Notes under the pieces: generated by a model
The model's input: only the letters and a program-made list of their open reading frames with translations
Databases searched by the model: none
Told to the model about the DNA's origin: nothing
In this document: in pieces, positions 1 to 9,725 of the stretch
How positions within the stretch are numbered: the first letter of the stretch is position 1
How the letters are laid out: each line of letters starts with the position of its first letter
Program-made: the position numbers and the translations under genes
Assembly: GCA_008931825.1 (NCBI GenBank)
Contig: QXVZ01015686.1
Location: 1 to 20,890 of the forward strand
Length of the DNA stretch: 20,890 nucleotides
DNA from: Phallusia fumigata
Taxonomy: Eukaryota > Chordata > Ascidiacea > Phlebobranchia > Ascidiidae
Direction of reading: 5' to 3'

Positions 1-820
1 CCTATCTGTTAGCAAAATAAACACAACTCAATTCCACTCATTATTTTTCAAAAATAGCTGCGAGACGAAAGTGTGTCAGCATACAATCATTATAGTGACT
101 CAGCAAACCTTCCTTAAATAAAAGCCTACATAGGAATTTAAATAGCATGTCGTTTAAAGTCGTAAAAGTAGTTAAAAACACCGTGTTTAGACATGCCTTT
201 ATTGTGTGTGTCACAAAATTATTTGACAGCCACACATCGGGCACGGGTTTTGTGGTTTAGTAAAATGCTTATCAGCGGATATTTGCTAAAGACCCGGTCA
301 ATTTAGACGGAGTGTAAATATATACCAGTAGGATGAATTAAAAACAATGCAGTGATTTAAGTAATCAGTCACCTGGGTTTAAAATCGCTAAAGGATATCA
401 AAGCGGTTTTAACTGTTAACTGTTAGACACAAAATGCCGAAAAATTGTTTCGCGGGCTTGCCAGACAACTGTACCGTATTGACAATTATTTCCTGGTATC
501 AGCACAAAATCTTTTGAAATCAACTCGACATTAAATATGCCTTTTACACAGTGATTGTGCTAAAATTATGAACCTTGTAATTTCTCGAACCAAAATAACT
601 TAGTGGTAGCATTGCATTCAGAACTAAATAAAAGTCGAGTTTTACGCCTAACCGCCCAACTGCTTGTGATACACTTTTCAAATTGGAAATTATGCTTTTG
701 CTTTCTGTTTTTGTAGATCATTTTGACTACATAANAAGTCGAGTTTTACGCCTAACCGCCCAACTGCTTGTGATACACTTTTCAAATTGGAAATTATGCT
801 TTTGCTTTCTGTTTTTGTAG
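1..820 (+). other. Upstream intron of the dipeptidase gene
   Basis: I see no exon of the dipeptidase or any other recognisable gene here. Since the exon at 821 opens with an acceptor and a split codon, this stretch is inferred to be intron. Its 3' part (632-838) is a duplicated block around an N. A partial false copy of the 821 exon start lies at 717-734. Confidence 0.6.
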
Positions 821-838
821 ATCATTTTGACTACATAA
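632..838. repeat. 103-bp exact direct duplication flanking a single N (assembly join)
   Basis: Bases 632-734 and 736-838 are identical by eye, separated only by the N at 735. The block includes the acceptor and first bases of the dipeptidase exon (second copy is the functional one, since only it continues into the open reading frame). The exact identity and the N at the junction indicate two overlapping contig ends placed side by side. Confidence 0.9.
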
Positions 839-1740
839 AAAACATTACTGGAGCTAAACACATTGGAATGGGGGCTGACTATGATGGAGTAACAAAGTAA
901 GTAAGAAAGAATTATTGCGCTACTGCGGGTCACAAGTCAAGTCGAATTCTCATATACAGTATCCATGGTTTCATTTCAAAGGGGCCAAAACAACCCGCTT
1001 AGTCGTACCTCACATAAAATTTGGAAAAAATCTATGCACAAATCTGTTAGTGTTTGGTGCCTTTTGCCCAAACAGTCATTACACGTGTATAATTACCAAA
1101 GTAGCAATGCCAAGATCTGGTGAAAGTATGGGTTTCCACTTTGTTGTTTTTTGTCCAACACCGGTCTGATTACAAGAGTCGCAAATTTTTCNACACGTGT
1201 ATAATTACCAAAGTAGCAATGCTAAGATCTGGTGTAAGTATGGGTTTCCACTTTGTTGTTTTTTTGTCCAACACCGGTCTGTTTACAAGAGTCACAAATT
1301 TTTCCAAATTTTATGCACGATGAAACTGAAGCTGTGCACCAACAACTTTTTTCAAGAATCAGGGGTTAGGTTACACATTTACAGTTGTTGAGTGAATGAG
1401 TACACAAACGCATGTAATAAACCAACAGGGTTCATTATATCTAACAAGTTTAAGAACCTTTCTTTGGAGTAGGTCTTCGGGAATTCAACATGTAAACTAC
1501 CAAACAGTTATTTTGTACAGAGTACCAACTGGTCTTGAGGACGTCTCAAAATACCCGAACATTATAGCTGAACTTATGGACAGAGGTTGGACTGATGACG
1601 AGCTAAAGGATATAGCTGGCCGAAACATACTTCGGGTAATGAGAAAAAACGAGGAGGTTGCTGCTGGAATGAGTGATATATTTGCTGAGGAAGCATGGAT
1701 TAGAAATGCTGAAGTGCCAGACATCAGTTGTAGATCTTAA
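821..1740 (+). CDS. DPEP: Membrane (renal) dipeptidase, last two coding exons (partial gene)
   Basis: Two exons join in frame: 821-896 (acceptor tttttgtag, donor gtaagtaag) and 1521-1740 (acceptor ttttgtacag, stop TAA 1738-1740). The joined peptide reads DHFDYIKNITGAKHIGMGAD, then YDGVTKVPTGLEDVSKYP and later RGWTDDELKDIAGRNILRV. This is the C-terminal end of the peptidase M19 family, zinc enzymes that hydrolyse dipeptides at the cell surface. The G-x-D-(F/Y)-DG motif carries the conserved active-site aspartate. The first exon begins with the last two bases of a split codon; upstream exons, including the zinc-ligand His and Glu residues, are outside the window or not visible in 1-820. An ATG at 1396 opens the same frame as the last exon but lies in the intron. 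The protein stops right after ISCRS, where vertebrate DPEP1 continues into a GPI-anchor signal. Family call sure; paralogue unknown. Confidence 0.93.
1081..1304. repeat. 111/112-bp near-identical duplication flanking a single N
   Basis: Bases 1081-1191 and 1193-1304 are copies separated by the N at 1192. They differ by four substitutions and one extra T in a T-run. The duplication lies within the dipeptidase intron 897-1520. The copies look like two alleles at an unmerged contig overlap rather than a biological tandem repeat. Confidence 0.88.
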
Positions 1741-2162
1741 GCAAGTTAAATGTTTGATGCATATTCATGAATTGTTGTATTGTGTAATTAGAATTGCTGT
1801 TTAAATCTGTTTTTTACACATCATTATGATTGACAAGTAGAAAAAAATGCGTGGGCATCTTTCTGTTTTCCTTTATATTAATAAGACGGAACGAAAATAT
1901 TCCGGAGACCAATTTAATTTTTGTTGGCCTGTATGGTTTGAGTCTTAGTCCCAACCAAAAAGTAGCGTAAAAACTAAGTTCTGTCAAAACAAAAGCAGAC
2001 AGTCTAAACCGCAGTTACGCGGTTAAATCTCTACGGCATGTCACTTGCAGCAAGACGACGATAGTCGAAATTTACTTAACAAACAAAATTATATCACAAA
2101 CACTACTTTTTGTGTCACATGACCACTTTTAGCAAAGAATGCCATATTGTCAAGAGAACACG

Positions 2163-2168
2163 AATAAA
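2163..2168 (+). promoter_or_regulatory. Candidate poly(A) signal of the dipeptidase gene
   Basis: AATAAA on the + strand, 422 bases after the dipeptidase stop codon. It is the first canonical hexamer I see downstream. A shorter 3' UTR using a variant signal is possible. Confidence 0.4.
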
Positions 2169-2325
2169 AATGTCGCAAAACGTTGATGCAATGAAGTTCG
2201 ATACGTGTACTAACTATCGGGGATACGATCATAACGGTACTGCTTTTTAACTATTGAGAAAAATTTACATTGAAAATACAAAATGAAGTCTGTAAAAAAA
2301 CCCATAAATGTTTAACATAAAAGCC

Positions 2326-2712
2326 ACCACAAGGTGGCGGAGCAGTTAGTAAGAGTGCCTTGCGCTTGCACGGTTGAGGGTTCAAATCCTGTCTTGGCCG
2401 CTTGTGTTTTGCCTGAGCAGGAAACTTAAGCGGCATTGCTGCCACCCTGTGAGCCCGATGAGTCGAACCAATTCAAGGTCACCAAGTTTAAAAAGATCGA
2501 ATCCAAACAACTGCAAAGAGGCAGGTAGCTCGACGGTGCAACAGGATGAATCATATATTTGCACAATGTTCTTGCACATTTTATCGAAAACGTACAAGGA
2601 TCGAAATGAGCGCGCATATTTTGTGCACATAATTTTGAATATGTGCAAGGGCCGAAATGTCCTCGCCATTATTTTAAATATGTGTAAGATTGTTAAAAAA
2701 CGGTATGCTCTG
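2326..2712 (+). repeat. tRNA-derived SINE-like element
   Basis: The head (about 2330-2400) resembles a degenerate tRNA. It has an A-box-like stretch (tggcggagcagttag), followed at the right distance by an exact B-box match, ggttcaaatcc. The acceptor stem pairs only partly, so it is not a functional tRNA. It is followed by a motif near 2400-2460 (cttgtgttttgcctgagcag, then a poorly conserved body) resembling central domains of invertebrate SINEs. A tail at about 2570-2695 has loosely repeated units containing atatgtgcaagggccgaaat-type sequence. RNA polymerase III transcription is inferred from the boxes. Family not identified; the right boundary is approximate. Confidence 0.6.
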
Positions 2713-4337
2713 TAGAATGAAATATGGCAGTGACTAATGTGTTTGATCACAGCCTAAAAAAGGTTTATTGAATGAATGTCAGGGTGGTAAACAACTTGAG
2801 AAAAGTTTTTGTGTACAAGTACACCTGCACAGCCGTGCGATCAGCGTTGAATACCCCGGTTCGCCCCTGCACCTCTAAACTCCTTTTCATTACTTTTTTT
2901 GAAACGAAAATGGATTTTGCTAGTTTTTAACGTTCATAATTGTAATCGCATTATTGTTTGGCATTTAGTCATACTGTATTCGGTACTGGACAAAGTATCG
3001 ACCCACTCTATTATTCCTTGCAAGTTTCATGAATAACAACAGCCTTTTATGGCAGCCTACCTATTATTGGGTGATAAGGTTAAAAGCAGGTGCACTTATG
3101 ATCAATTTTCTAATAAACAGCATTTGAATATTGACACCTAATCACCGTATGATTTGCCCAATTAAAAACCGCTTGGATTTAAACAATGGTAGCAGGAAAA
3201 ATTTAATTAGCTATGTGAGAAATGGGTTGTCTTAATTTTCTCAAATTTTAGCTCCGAATTTCAGGGTTAATAACCAAAAAAATTTGTATTTTCCAATTTT
3301 TTTTGTCAACTTAATGTATTTGCAAACTTTTAAGTGCCCAAATCCAATGATTTGTTTGCAGAGGCATGCAAGGCGCTGCTTAGTCTGGAAACTCTTGGTT
3401 AATACCTAGGTTCACAATGCGCACATTGATAAATCGGTACATTGTTCACATACACAACACGCACATTTTGACCCTTTCCGGGTTACACCCCGGACCCCCT
3501 ACCCTAGGATAAAAAGCAAATAAACAAAACGAGGTGAACTTTTGGGCTTCCATTTTGTGAACCAACATATTAACATTAAACTTCCAGATTTCTACAGTTT
3601 GACTTTTTTTGCAGAGCTTTCTTTTCTGTTTTAGATTTTGGAATGTTATTTGAAAAATTTACCACATAAAATCCCTCACAGGCAGCACTTTTTGTAGGTA
3701 CACAACTGACTTAATCTGACAAACAATAAAGTGTAGGTTTTTCACTATAATATTTGCCCTGTACAGTTTCAACTTTTTATAAAGAGCTTATAAATACTAG
3801 AAGGTGCATAAAATGACCATTGTGGTTTTAGCAATTGCTCTACACAATCTGCACTGCATGTAAGTAAAACACATCAAACCACTGGTTAATGACATTGAAT
3901 ATATGAAGGGTAACGATAATCAGATAAGCCCAACTAGTCAGTTTACAGCAGAAAATACAAGCAGATCAAATTGTTGCTAATTAGCAAAGCACCATTGCTC
4001 ACAAAATCAACCAAAAGAAACAAAACATAATGCACCTAGTTGGCTGACCTATACAGCTGGACTGTTTGTTTTTTGTCTTCTGTTAGCAAACACCAAGCAC
4101 TAACTTTTTTTAAATTACTGGGTGTAACATATGGTCTTTTGCTGATGTGAAATGAGTTCAAATTGGTTTACATGGGTTATGACAATATTTCAGCTATGAT
4201 CACATTTAGTTTAGCATACAGGTATTAAAACTAAATTGTCGTTCTACACAAATTATAGAGCAAGAAAGCACAATTGGCAATCTATTAATTACAAACCATT
4301 TAAAAATAAATTATTACATACATTTAACAACATATTT

Positions 4338-4343
4338 TTTATT
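4338..4343 (-). promoter_or_regulatory. Poly(A) signal of HAGH
   Basis: AATAAA on the - strand, beginning only six bases after the HAGH stop codon (TAG, 4352-4350). If used, the 3' UTR would be only about 25-40 bases long. Confidence 0.65.
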
Positions 4344-4349
4344 TGACAA

Positions 4350-5198
4350 CTAACATTTGGGTTTGAAAGAGTTTTTCTCATTTCTTAGAAACTCCATGGT
4401 TTCAATTCCATTGTTTGTACCACATCTTTTTTGTAATAAAGCATCATTTACTCTCATAAATGGGTTGTACAGCAGTTCTTCACGAATTGTTGATGGTATA
4501 GTTGGCAATCCATTCTGCCTCTGCTGTTTAGCCCATTTTAGTTTATTTTGCAGTGTTTGATTGTCAGGATCGACAAATGCGGAATATGTCAGGCTTCCTA
4601 CACTATACTCATGTCCACAGTAGACTTTTGTATCAGCGGGCAGAGTTCCCAAAATCTCAACCAAAGCTTTGTGCATTTGTTCTGCAGTGCCTTCAAAAAA
4701 TTTTCCACAACCAGATAAAAATAATGTGTCACCTGTAAAGACTACAGGAGTTTCTCCACCTTCAACAAAATAGCAAATATGCCCAGTTGTATGACAGGGT
4801 GTGGAAAGGCATTTTACAGACATGGAACCAAAGGTAAATTTGTCACCATGGGCGATTTTTTTGGTCATGCCATCAATTCTGTCATCACCAGCATAAACCT
4901 CAAGTCCCTTGACCTTTGAGACCAGGTCTTTGTTGCCACCAGCATGGTCCCAGTGGTGATGCGTGGTAAGTACTGTCGTAAGTTTTACGCCTTCTTCTTT
5001 GGTAGCAGCAATAATTTTGTCTGGTTCAACTGGATCGACGGCTGCCGCTTGTTTGCTTTTTTCGTCAACTAATAGGTACATGTAGTTGTCTTCCAAAGCA
5101 GGAATGATTCTAACTTTCATGTTCGCAAAGTAGCTTATTAACACCTTTGAGTGATAACAGAAGTTTTTAGCTAACAACCTTGCAGACAAGATGCCCAT
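4350..5198 (-). CDS. HAGH: Hydroxyacylglutathione hydrolase (glyoxalase II), intronless
   Basis: A complete 282-residue protein in one exon. It hydrolyses S-lactoylglutathione to lactate and glutathione, the second step of methylglyoxal detoxification. The metallo-beta-lactamase fold is evident: THHHWDH at residues 79-85, TPCHTTGH with the metal-binding His136, FTGDTLF with Asp157, GCGKFFEGT at 163-171, and YCGHEYS with His196. The C-terminal substrate-binding region contains LLYNPFMRVND. Residues 1-26 form a basic, acid-poor leader that looks mitochondrial. Met27 starts MKVRIIPALEDNYMYLLVD, matching the cytosolic start of human HAGH, so dual localisation from two starts is likely. An in-frame TAA lies five codons before Met1. 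The total length is close to the human enzyme (about 308 with leader). Human HAGH has several introns; this copy has none in its coding region. Its nearest same-strand neighbour, RECQL4, ends 0.9 kb upstream, too far for an operon. Confidence 0.98.
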   Translation of the reverse strand: MGILSARLLAKNFCYHSKVLISYFANMKVRIIPALEDNYMYLLVDEKSKQAAAVDPVEPDKIIAATKEEGVKLTTVLTTHHHWDHAGGNKDLVSKVKGLEVYAGDDRIDGMTKKIAHGDKFTFGSMSVKCLSTPCHTTGHICYFVEGGETPVVFTGDTLFLSGCGKFFEGTAEQMHKALVEILGTLPADTKVYCGHEYSVGSLTYSAFVDPDNQTLQNKLKWAKQQRQNGLPTIPSTIREELLYNPFMRVNDALLQKRCGTNNGIETMEFLRNEKNSFKPKC

Positions 5199-6023
5199 TG
5201 CAGTGCAGCATTAAAGCGCAGTCAAGCATTGTGTATGTTTGTTTTGCTTCGCGGCTTGCCATGAATCCCATGATTGCAAGGTTTAGTTAGTTTTCTGTCT
5301 CAGAGCGAAAACACAGCAGGTTTTAAAACACATAAAAGTTTAATTAAATAAAACACTTCTAAGACTGACCAGCACAGCATTATTTTACAACACAGTATGT
5401 GATAATTGTTCGAGGTCACTTTATCATGTTAGTTAAATATTGCAATTCCAACCGTAAAGGTCACGTCGATTAGCCAGCATTGCGCCTTTTTTTCATTAAA
5501 CAGCTCAGCAGGTGCACTACGTAACTGACCGCAAGTATATTTCTTGGTAATAGATTGTAGCGCAAACCAGTGTTTCAATGATGCCAGTCAGTTCAAGTTG
5601 ACTTGGTGTTTAAGGGACTGGCAACCTGACTTGACTCGAGTAATGGTTGGTAAAAGACTTTCTTTGGCTTAAGTCACAGAAACAGACAATTGTGTGCAGC
5701 AAAGAGCGGGTTTTGAATTAATCTTCGCGTAATCGACATATTAAATTTCGTAAATATTTTGCCCAACTTGCCTTTTCTTTTTGTGGTATTTGTTAAACGC
5801 AATTGCTAGGTCGTAAATTACAAAAATGAGATTTAAACCTATAGTGTCACAATGACTGAAGTAAACATACACAAGTAACCGCTGGGCGGATGACTCTGCT
5901 TTTTCAGATATACGAACTTCCTTATATTACTGGTGCAAACACATTAAACTCATGCTTGAAAACCTTAACAATGCGGCAAGGCGTTATAAAATAAACACCC
6001 AAAATAGGTACAACAAATCGTAT
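5199..6023. other. Spacer between RECQL4 3' end and HAGH 5' end
   Basis: About 0.8 kb presumably holding the HAGH promoter and 5' UTR on the - strand. I see no further coding exon and no distinct TATA box or other recognised site. Confidence 0.5.
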
Positions 6024-6029
6024 TTTATT
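6024..6029 (-). promoter_or_regulatory. Poly(A) signal of RECQL4
   Basis: AATAAA on the - strand, 78 bases after the RECQL4 stop codon. Confidence 0.6.
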
Positions 6030-6107
6030 GCCGATACAGGTAAGATCATTACAAATATTGAACTTGTTTCTACTGACTGAAAGGAGGAATCAACAGTGCA
6101 TAAAATC

Positions 6108-9100
6108 TCATCTATATTTTAAAATTTCCTCTGTTGCTATTTTCATGATCGCATTAAAATCAATGTGCATTTTGGATCTCCAAAATCTTCGTGCTGGGCC
6201 CCACGTTCGGGCTGGATACCTTGGGCTGTCAATTCCATGTAAAATTCGCGCGATTGCTCTGCCTGTCACTCTTCCTTCTAGATCTCCACCTGTTAAAAAT
6301 AACACGGATTTACACAACTATAGCAAACTATTTCTGTGATGGATGGGTCAAAGCTACAAGTGCGCGGTATATGCCCAAGTTCCAATCAACTTATGTCAAT
6401 ATTCGGTACTTCGCCGAAGATGTTCAATATATTACAGCGTCACATTTTCATGACGCAACATATAAGACGCCGTAATTTCAAACAATAATGACTGTTTTGG
6501 CCGTTTGGACATTACAACTGAGTGAAAAGGCGTTTTACATGGTTTTCGCGTTATATTTTAGACTAAAGTTCTATTTCACAAGGTTAGGCAGTTTTTGTTC
6601 GAACAGCGAGGACTGCAGTAAATGCTTGTATTCCTTTTTTTCGAAACAATAGGACAACAAACTGTTGTTTTGTGAGCTGCAGACAGTGCACGCACTGTTT
6701 CGACGTGTAAGATCTCACCAGTGCAGCTGGTGACAGGACTTTGGCCGTTTAGGCTAGTGTGGCCAAATTACGGCAATCCAGTTTGTTGTGAGTATCAGGC
6801 TAAAAAGCCATGCCTCGAGTCATCTGTTCGATGCCACAACTGGGCATAAACTACAGACAAACTGGTTCCACAATGGCCAAGCAACTGCTTGGAAACCAGA
6901 GGGATTGTCGGCTAAGCGTCACTTCATCAATATGAAAGCAAAAAGCCAATGATGATTTGTGAGCTGCATTTCAGCTTTGACATTCGGTAATTCTTTGATA
7001 CCAGCAGAGGTGAAGGGTCACAAGGTAACTAACTATGCATGTTGAATTATGTTCGCGTATTGTTACAACCTGTAGAATGGATTGCTATCAGAAGATGCAC
7101 ATATATATACATACATATAAATGTGGCTAAGATATATATGTACAGAAACATATACTGTACTATGTAAATTTTGGTTTTACAAAGACGTGATTCTAAAACA
7201 CGCTTCATCCATGCAGTAACCAGCGATTAAGCAGATTACCAGAAGACTAACTAATCCACTCACAGCAGGTTGCACAAAGACACATGCGGCGGAAAAGAGC
7301 TTATGAGGTCTCTTTGCAGAGTGTTAGCGCATGTCAATAAAATGCGTCTGCGGCAAGAAGAGTGGGTTGGGTGAAACACAGGGGCTTACAGGTAATTATG
7401 CCGCCTCTTTACTGCAACAAATAGTTCTACCCGATATTGCACAGCAAAAGAGCTGTACTGTATTAATTTTTACCTAGTGATTAAAACTTTTTTTCAGCGA
7501 GTACGAAAACATTTTCAAGCATAAATAACTTTATCATTTTTGGATATCTTGAAGCATACTTCAAACTATTAAGCACGTTTTTATTTGCTCTGCAAAACAA
7601 ATGCACCAGCGCAATTTACATGTATATTGTAGTGGCATATCATACTACTAGATTACTTTCCCTGTCTTATTACACAATAATTCAGTTAATTATTTGCGGA
7701 CGTTAATTATCTAGTTTTGGGGTTCTGACTGGGGATAACTTACTGTGCACTGTAAGAAACTGACGAATAATCCCTCGGACATCATTTTCAACTTCGGAGT
7801 CGATCTAAAAAAAACATGAAAGGGTCGATAAAATAACCCATTAACATTTATCACACTAAAACAACCCTTCAATCTAAACAGTTGCTTTAGCCAATAGATA
7901 ATATTAAATAAAACATCTGGCAAACTATACAGACCCGCAAAATCGGCTAAGCAAACGAAATGTGATATATTGTCAGCAAAGGATTGAAAAAACAAGTTTG
8001 CGGCGGAGTTTCAACTAACGACCCAGCCTATCCCAGTTGTATATACTTACATACATGTTAGAGGTTTTAGTTGTGGCATGTAATTCAAAGACGCAACAAT
8101 ATGAAGTTTGGTAGGTAAATATTGTAAAGTTTTGCACACACGACCCTTCAACATTTCGTCGTCAAGTGTTTACACTTACTTCAACGACCGGAATATCGGC
8201 AGTTTGTTCATCAGCTTGAAAATACTTGTTGATCACTTCTTTCAAACCATTGCTTTTTTCTAAGTCCGCTTCATCCATGCAGTAACCGATATTGGCATGT
8301 GAAAATCTAGAATGTAAAGTTTGAAGTTTTTTAGAATTTTGAACTTTGAAGTGGGGTAAAAGTTAGCCGAAATTAAAGTACTTAAAGTTTATTTTTGCGA
8401 AATTCTGACTTCTATCGCCAACTTTTGACATTTAAAACAAGTCATATTCGTACAATATACATTAAAGGTTTAAGGCGTGCATACTTTTGCATAGTATTAA
8501 AAGCAGTTCTCAATTGAAACAATTCTTTCTGCTCTTGGTGTACAACACGCTGATGTAACGATGACGTCAGTGTGTCAATGAATTCGTCACTTGTCGAATT
8601 TTTCGTTTTCACCAGAAATGAAAGGTCTTGAAATTCCACAACCACACCACTTTTGCCAATTGCGTTTCCCTCTAAGGTGTTACAAATGCATTAGTTTGGT
8701 AAGTTTTTTTTAGGCCACAGAAACACAATTTTTTTCCAAAAGTTGCTTTTTCGACAAAAGAACATATTTTTCAGAGGCTTTTTTGTTCTAGAAAGTTTTA
8801 AAAACGTTCACTTACAGATTTAATAATCTACACACTATCTATCCTAAACAGTTTCGGATGTTTGTTTCTGAACAGTAAATTACCTGTAGAAAGACTTGAA
8901 TCCCAGACAAGTTGCTTTAAGTTCTTCTTCAGCGTTGACAGATCACATCGCATTGAGTTTGCGACCTGCATAAAAATATCAATACTGGTTTTGCATGTCA
9001 CGAACACCAAGCAACCTGGCATCCCTATCTCGTTTTAATCAAAACATAACCAGATATTTATTCAAGTATTTTGCTTATTGTCTTAAGACAATGACCTGCA

Positions 9101-9725
9101 TCCCTTCACAACCAGAAAAAAAGGGCCACAAACATTGATGATCTTGGCCCAAACTGGATTTGGCATGCAAAACAGTGCTGTTGATAGCAAAGTGGTGAGA
9201 AAACAAAAGTTTATCCAGAATGTGGTGTTGTAAGGCACAAACTTGTTTGAGAATATATTTAAAGACGCAGTGCATGGAGGGTTCACGACGTTATAAATTC
9301 CTTACAGCACCAAATATTTGTAAACAACACACCGCCGAAAGTTTTATGTTTTGTGGGTTATGTTCAAAAATACTTACATCAGTCATCGAAAACGTAATGT
9401 CTGCACACGACTTTTCCACCTTCTCTGCAAAACAAGATGAGTGACAAATGTGCAAAAAACGCGATATTAAATCCAGCTATTTTATCACACGCAAAATCAA
9501 TATAACATATGTTTGACATTCATAAATCCAATTGCGCACAATAGGGACCAATCTCATGTCAAATACCTATTTTGGAAATAGCTCGCGCCACAGCAGAGCA
9601 CTTCTTGGCAACTTTTATCATCTGTGCTGGTCCACCATAGCAACGTAACGAACATGTCGCTTCCGTTGGCAAGTATACATTAAGGAGACCATCCAACTCC
9701 AAGTAGCAGAGTAGGGTTTCAATAC
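6108..9725 (-). CDS. RECQL4: RECQL4 C-terminal exons (seven)
   Basis: 9725-9567 encodes [19 protein letters not shown] and [14 protein letters not shown], close to human [10 protein letters not shown] and GGPAQLQALA. 9424-9378 encodes [11 protein letters not shown]. 8965-8884 encodes [19 protein letters not shown]. 8671-8485 encodes [18 protein letters not shown] and a helical stretch ending AFNTMQ. 8306-8180 encodes [14 protein letters not shown] and [13 protein letters not shown]. 7804-7744 encodes [13 protein letters not shown]. 6289-6108 encodes the highly conserved end with [16 protein letters not shown] and ATEEILKYR. Every exon aligns in order with the human C-terminal half. The region winds around the winged-helix-like part of the RecQ4 fold; the last exon is the best conserved. 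Confidence 0.96.

Larger units (their letters stand above)
1741..4337. other. Intergenic region between convergent dipeptidase and HAGH genes
   Basis: About 2.6 kb between two 3' ends. Apart from the dipeptidase 3' UTR and the SINE-like repeat at about 2326-2712, I see no recognisable gene. A locally GC-richer patch around 3470-3515 contains a small inverted repeat (ccggg at 3478-3482, cccgg at 3489-3493). Short open frames at 2374-2750 on both strands lie in the repeat and are not conserved-looking proteins. Confidence 0.6.

Noticed and set aside
717..734. Extra partial dipeptidase exon
   Set aside because: It is part of the exact duplication broken by the N at 735 and does not continue.
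2330..2400. Functional tRNA gene
   Set aside because: B box is perfect, but the acceptor and T stems pair poorly and the element continues into a SINE-like body.
2374..2750. Open frames of 113 and 122 codons on opposite strands
   Set aside because: They lie inside the SINE-like repeat and resemble no protein family.
2819..2876. A second tRNA-like sequence with ggttcgcccc
   Set aside because: The arms do not fold into a cloverleaf and no A box sits at the right distance.
4350..6108. RECQL4-HAGH operon
   Set aside because: The genes share a strand, but RECQL4 has its own poly(A) signal and the 0.9-kb gap is too long for the tight operons known in ascidians.
7098..7165. TA-rich stretch as a possible regulatory element
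   Set aside because: It looks like an imperfect simple repeat with no further signal.
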